Shown here piece by piece: positions 36,041 through 38,927 of a DNA stretch of 38,927 bases; position 1 is the stretch's first letter, and every line of letters begins with the position of its first letter. Made by a program: the position numbers and the translations under genes. A model generated the notes under the pieces. The model had not been told where the DNA came from, ran no database searches, and worked only from the letters and a program-made list of their open reading frames with translations. The DNA comes from an uncultured SAR116 cluster alpha proteobacterium (lineage in GTDB: Bacteria > Pseudomonadota > Alphaproteobacteria > Puniceispirillales > Marisalimonadaceae), in NCBI GenBank assembly GCA_902615325.1, contig CACMOJ010000017.1:1-38927 (forward strand), read 5' to 3'.

Positions 36041-36976
36041 ATGACTTTTAATTGGTTTAAAAAATTAAAAACTGGACTTTCAAAATCTGCCCAAAAAGTT
36101 GAAAAAGCATTTTCCTCTGTAATTGGTAAAAAAAAGCTTGATGAGAATTCATTAACTGAAATTGAAGATCAATTAATATCATCAGATTTAGGTGTTAACG
36201 CTTCAATGAAAATAGTTGATAAATTAAGGAGTCACAAATTTGAATTAACCTCCAAAAATAAAGAAATATCAAAAGAGATAATACTCGATGTAGTTAAAGA
36301 CGAATTAAATAAAATTTTAATAAATTGTGAACAGAGTTTTTTTAAGGATAATAATGATAAACCCCATGTTATTCTTTTAATTGGCGTTAATGGATCTGGT
36401 AAAACCACTACTGCTGGGAAAATAGCTTCAATGCTTAAAGAAAAAAATAAAAAAGTTGTAATTGCTGCATGTGACACTTTTAGAGCTGCAGCTGTTGAAC
36501 AATTAGAACAATGGGCATCAAAAACACAATCATCATTTTTTAGAGGGTCTAATAATGCGGATGCTGCTTCAGTTGCATTCAAAGCATTCGAGTTCTCAAT
36601 TAAAGAAAATGCTGATTATTTAATTGTGGACACAGCTGGTAGGCTTCAAAATAAAACGGGATTAATGGATGAATTATCAAAAATTTGTCGTGTCTTAGCA
36701 AAGCTTAATATTAAAGCTCCTCATAATAAAATTGTAGTATTAGATGGAACAGTTGGACAGAATGCTCATTCACAAGTAAAAAATTTCAATGAACAAATTC
36801 AGTTAACTGGCATGATAATTACAAAATTAGATGGAAGTGCAAAGGGAGGTGTAATCGTTTCTTTAGCTGAACAATTTAAACTTCCTATTTTCGCAGTAGG
36901 TGTAGGTGAAAAAGTAGATGATTTAGATATATTTAAAGCTGATGATTATTCTAAAGCACTTTTGAATTTAGAATAA
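36041..36976 (+). CDS. ftsY: Signal recognition particle receptor FtsY
   Basis: FtsY docks the SRP-ribosome complex at the inner membrane through a GTPase dimer with Ffh. The 311 residues hold the N helical domain and the G domain: P-loop GVNGSGKT at 115-122, DTFRAAAVEQLEQWA, DTAGRLQNKTGLMDEL and the guanine motif TKLDGSAKGG. The acidic A domain of E. coli FtsY is absent, as in many streamlined bacteria; only a short basic helix (residues 1-20) precedes the N domain. It follows mtaB by 3 bases. ffh, its partner, is the next gene. Confidence 0.95.
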   Translation: MTFNWFKKLKTGLSKSAQKVEKAFSSVIGKKKLDENSLTEIEDQLISSDLGVNASMKIVDKLRSHKFELTSKNKEISKEIILDVVKDELNKILINCEQSFFKDNNDKPHVILLIGVNGSGKTTTAGKIASMLKEKNKKVVIAACDTFRAAAVEQLEQWASKTQSSFFRGSNNADAASVAFKAFEFSIKENADYLIVDTAGRLQNKTGLMDELSKICRVLAKLNIKAPHNKIVVLDGTVGQNAHSQVKNFNEQIQLTGMIITKLDGSAKGGVIVSLAEQFKLPIFAVGVGEKVDDLDIFKADDYSKALLNLE

Positions 36977-36996
36977 GTTTGATATATGTGTTTACC

Positions 36997-37025
36997 TTGA
37001 CTAGAGACTTAAAAAAATATATTTA
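36997..37025 (+). promoter_or_regulatory. Candidate promoter of ffh
   Basis: TTGACT (36997-37002) and TATTTA (37020-37025) are 17 bases apart in the 73-base gap between ftsY and ffh. The -35 box differs from consensus by one base; the -10 box is weaker. It would let ffh and rpsP be transcribed apart from the upstream genes. Confidence 0.35.
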
Positions 37026-37049
37026 CTGATGATAAATTAATGAATAAAT

Positions 37050-38546
37050 ATGTTTGAAAATTTAACAAATAAGCTGAGCAGTGTTTTTAATGTTCTTAAA
37101 AAGAGAGGCGCTTTAACAGAAAAAGACGTAGATGAAGCTTTAAAAGACGTAAGAGTAGCTCTCTTAGAAGCAGATGTGTCCTTAGAAGTTGTTAAAAGCT
37201 TTATAGTAAAGGTCAGGGAAAGGGCTGTTGGTCAAGAAGTTTTAAAATCAGTAACTCCAGGTCAACAAGTAGTTAAAATTGTTAATGATGTTTTAATTGA
37301 TGCTTTAGGAACAGCTAATGCTCCTTTAGAGATAAATCACTCGCCTCCAGTTGTCATTCTATTAGTCGGATTACAAGGTTCTGGTAAAACAACAACCGCA
37401 GGTAAATTAGCTCTTTATTTAAAAAATAAAGAAAAAAAGAAAGTTATGTTGGCCTCATTAGACATTTACAGACCGGCTGCTCGAGAACAATTAAGATTGT
37501 TAGGTGAACAAGCTGAGGTACTTGTCTTACCCGATAGTGATGGTGAGAGTCCTGAAAGCATTACTAAAAGGGCCTTAGCTTCCTCAAAAGTTCAAGGTGT
37601 TGACGTTTTGATCTTAGACACAGCAGGAAGAACTACCTTGGATAACATAATGATGACAGAAGCAAAAAATATCTTTAAACTTTCTAACCCTTCTGAAACA
37701 TTGTTAGTAGCAGATTCTATGACTGGACAAGATGCTGTAAACACAGCAAAAGCATTTTCAGAAATAGTAAATATTACTGGAGTAATTTTATCTAGAACTG
37801 ATGGAGATGCTAGAGGAGGTGCAGCACTATCTATGAGAGCAATAACTGGAAAACCAATTAAATTTATAGGTGTTTCAGAGAAATTAGATGGTTTAGAGAC
37901 TTTTCATCCTGAGAGGGCAGCAGGAAGAATTCTTGATATGGGTGACGTAGTTTCTTTAGTCGAAAAGGCTCAAGAAACTATTGCTGAAGAAGAAGCAGAA
38001 GAGATGATGAAACGATTATCTCAAGGTTCATTTGATATGAACGACATGTTAAAACAGATTGGCCAACTTAAAAAGTTAGGTGGACTAAGTGGCGTAATGT
38101 CAATGTTGCCAGGTATAGGAAAGTTACAAAAACAGATGGAAGCTCATAATTTTGACGATAAAGTTATTGCAAAACAAGAAGCTATCATTTATTCAATGAC
38201 AAAAAAAGAAAGAAGTAATGTTGGTTTGTTGAATGCATCTAGAAGAAAAAGAATAGCTTCAGGTTCGGGTTCCACTGTGCACGAGGTTAATAGATTAGTA
38301 AAACAACAACAAGATATGGCTAGAATGATGAAAAAAGTGGGAAAAGTTGGTGGAATAGGAGCTCTTAAAAATATGTTTTCAGGTCTAGGTGGAAACTCTG
38401 AAAGTAATTTGCCTAATGGTATGCCTGCTTCAATCGAGGAAATGCAAAAGATGATGGGTAAGTTACCTGGTGGTGGTGGCGCGAACAAATTTAGTGGAAT
38501 GGGATTGCCAGGTTTTTCTGGAAAACCGTCAAAAAGAATTAAATAA
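37050..38546 (+). CDS. ffh: Signal recognition particle protein Ffh
   Basis: Ffh binds 4.5S RNA and signal sequences during cotranslational export. The N domain (ALTEKDVDEALKDVRVALLEAD) precedes the GTPase domain, with P-loop GLQGSGKT at 107-114, DIYRPAAREQL, DTAGRT and the guanine site SRTDGDARGG. The M domain (about residues 325-440) contains the RNA-binding block ASRRKRIASGSG and a Met-rich hydrophobic groove such as MNDMLKQIGQL. A glycine- and methionine-rich tail ends the protein. The length of 498 residues is slightly longer than E. coli. The gene pairs functionally with ftsY and precedes rpsP by 19 bases, a common order. Confidence 0.97.
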   Translation: MFENLTNKLSSVFNVLKKRGALTEKDVDEALKDVRVALLEADVSLEVVKSFIVKVRERAVGQEVLKSVTPGQQVVKIVNDVLIDALGTANAPLEINHSPPVVILLVGLQGSGKTTTAGKLALYLKNKEKKKVMLASLDIYRPAAREQLRLLGEQAEVLVLPDSDGESPESITKRALASSKVQGVDVLILDTAGRTTLDNIMMTEAKNIFKLSNPSETLLVADSMTGQDAVNTAKAFSEIVNITGVILSRTDGDARGGAALSMRAITGKPIKFIGVSEKLDGLETFHPERAAGRILDMGDVVSLVEKAQETIAEEEAEEMMKRLSQGSFDMNDMLKQIGQLKKLGGLSGVMSMLPGIGKLQKQMEAHNFDDKVIAKQEAIIYSMTKKERSNVGLLNASRRKRIASGSGSTVHEVNRLVKQQQDMARMMKKVGKVGGIGALKNMFSGLGGNSESNLPNGMPASIEEMQKMMGKLPGGGGANKFSGMGLPGFSGKPSKRIK

Positions 38547-38565
38547 TTATAGAAAAGGAAAGTTA

Positions 38566-38927
38566 ATGGCATTAAAAATAAGATTATCAAGAGGTGGCGC
38601 AAAAAAGAAACCTTTTTACAGGATTGTAGTTGCAGAGGTCACATCTCCAAGAGATGGTAAATTTGTTGAAAAAATTGGGTCTTATAATCCAATGGTAGAT
38701 CATGATAATAAAGAAAGATTAGTTATAGATGCTGAGAGAGTAAAATATTGGATTTCAAAAGGCGCAAAACCAACACTAAGAGTTAGCAAGCTATTTTCAA
38801 AAGATGGATTAGTTGATAAACCAATTATCAATGAACAACCAAAAAAGAGCGCTCCAGGCAAAAAACGTTTGGAAAGAGAAGCTGAAGAAACTAAGACTGA
38901 GGCCCCTGCTGAAGAAACTAAGACTGA
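38566..38927 (+). CDS. rpsP: 30S ribosomal protein S16 (runs off the window)
   Basis: The protein begins MALKIRLSRGGAKKKPFYRI, the S16 start, and has RDGKFVEKIGSYNPM and KYWISKGAKPTLRV as in the family. S16 is needed for 30S assembly. A ribosome-binding site, AAAAGGAAA, lies 6-7 bases before ATG 38566. The normal S16 core (about 80 residues) is complete, and the visible sequence continues with a Lys-rich linker and an acidic repeat to the window edge. In many bacteria rimM, trmD and rplS follow; they would be outside the window. Confidence 0.95.
   Translation, partial: MALKIRLSRGGAKKKPFYRIVVAEVTSPRDGKFVEKIGSYNPMVDHDNKERLVIDAERVKYWISKGAKPTLRVSKLFSKDGLVDKPIINEQPKKSAPGKKRLEREAEETKTEAPAEETKT
38881..38927 (+). 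repeat. 27-base tandem repeat in the rpsP tail
   Basis: A 27-base unit starting at 38881 is followed by an identical second copy, cut by the window end after 20 bases. It encodes AEETKTEAP followed by AEETKTE, an acidic C-terminal extension of S16. The copy number and end of the tail lie outside the window. Confidence 0.85.

Noticed and set aside
1-38927. CRISPR array, insertion sequence, prophage or toxin-antitoxin pair
   Set aside because: No regularly spaced repeats, transposase or integrase motifs, or paired small genes of known type were seen.

Overview
The window is a dense, AT-rich (roughly 30% GC by eye) bacterial chromosome segment. It has very short or overlapping intergenic gaps and ordinary TAA/TAG/TGA stops. 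The right half follows gene orders typical of Alphaproteobacteria: dapC-ftsK-lolA on one side and xthA-dapF-mtaB-ftsY-ffh-rpsP on the other. Low GC, ATGA-type overlaps and a glycine-betaine transporter fit a streamlined marine alphaproteobacterium (SAR11-like or a similar AT-rich lineage). That placement is inference; there is no rRNA gene to fix it.

Layout. Positions 1-2744 hold nucleotide-sugar supply: a partial phosphohexomutase and galU on the minus strand, then ugd on the plus strand. Positions 2741-5744 hold a minus-strand proX-proW-proV betaine importer with a perfect palindromic hairpin between proX and proW. Positions 5928-10351 hold a mixed set: an anchored acidic protein, a methyltransferase, purT, a DUF1445/D-glutamate cyclase-like protein, and a secreted cysteine-containing protein followed by a strong terminator. 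Then come a tRNA-Gly(GCC) with its promoter and a two-gene minus operon (10608-12714) resembling WbpE and WbpB of diamino-uronic acid synthesis.

Positions 12855-20023 are housekeeping: a thioredoxin-TPR protein, a LON-domain protein, a Trm112-like protein, a UbiH-type hydroxylase, dapC, ftsK and lolA. Positions 20013-32862 form a surface-glycan island placed between lolA and xthA. It holds a TPR-glycosyltransferase fusion, three other glycosyltransferase-like proteins, a capsule-type protein, an asparagine synthetase, an FkbM methyltransferase and a small two-helix membrane protein. It ends in a minus-strand set cysD - cysNC - TPR-sulfotransferase - glycosyltransferase-like protein. This set appears to make PAPS and spend it on a sulfated product in one transcription unit; no sulfite or sulfide reduction gene is present in the window.

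Positions 33178-38927 return to the core. xthA carries an in-frame TAA inside an A-tract. dapF and mtaB follow with ATGA overlaps, then ftsY, ffh and the start of rpsP, whose C-terminal tail is an acidic tandem repeat. The points most worth a second look are the sulfation operon and its island position, the broken xthA, the operator-like inverted repeat between cysD and xthA, and the hairpin between proX and proW.
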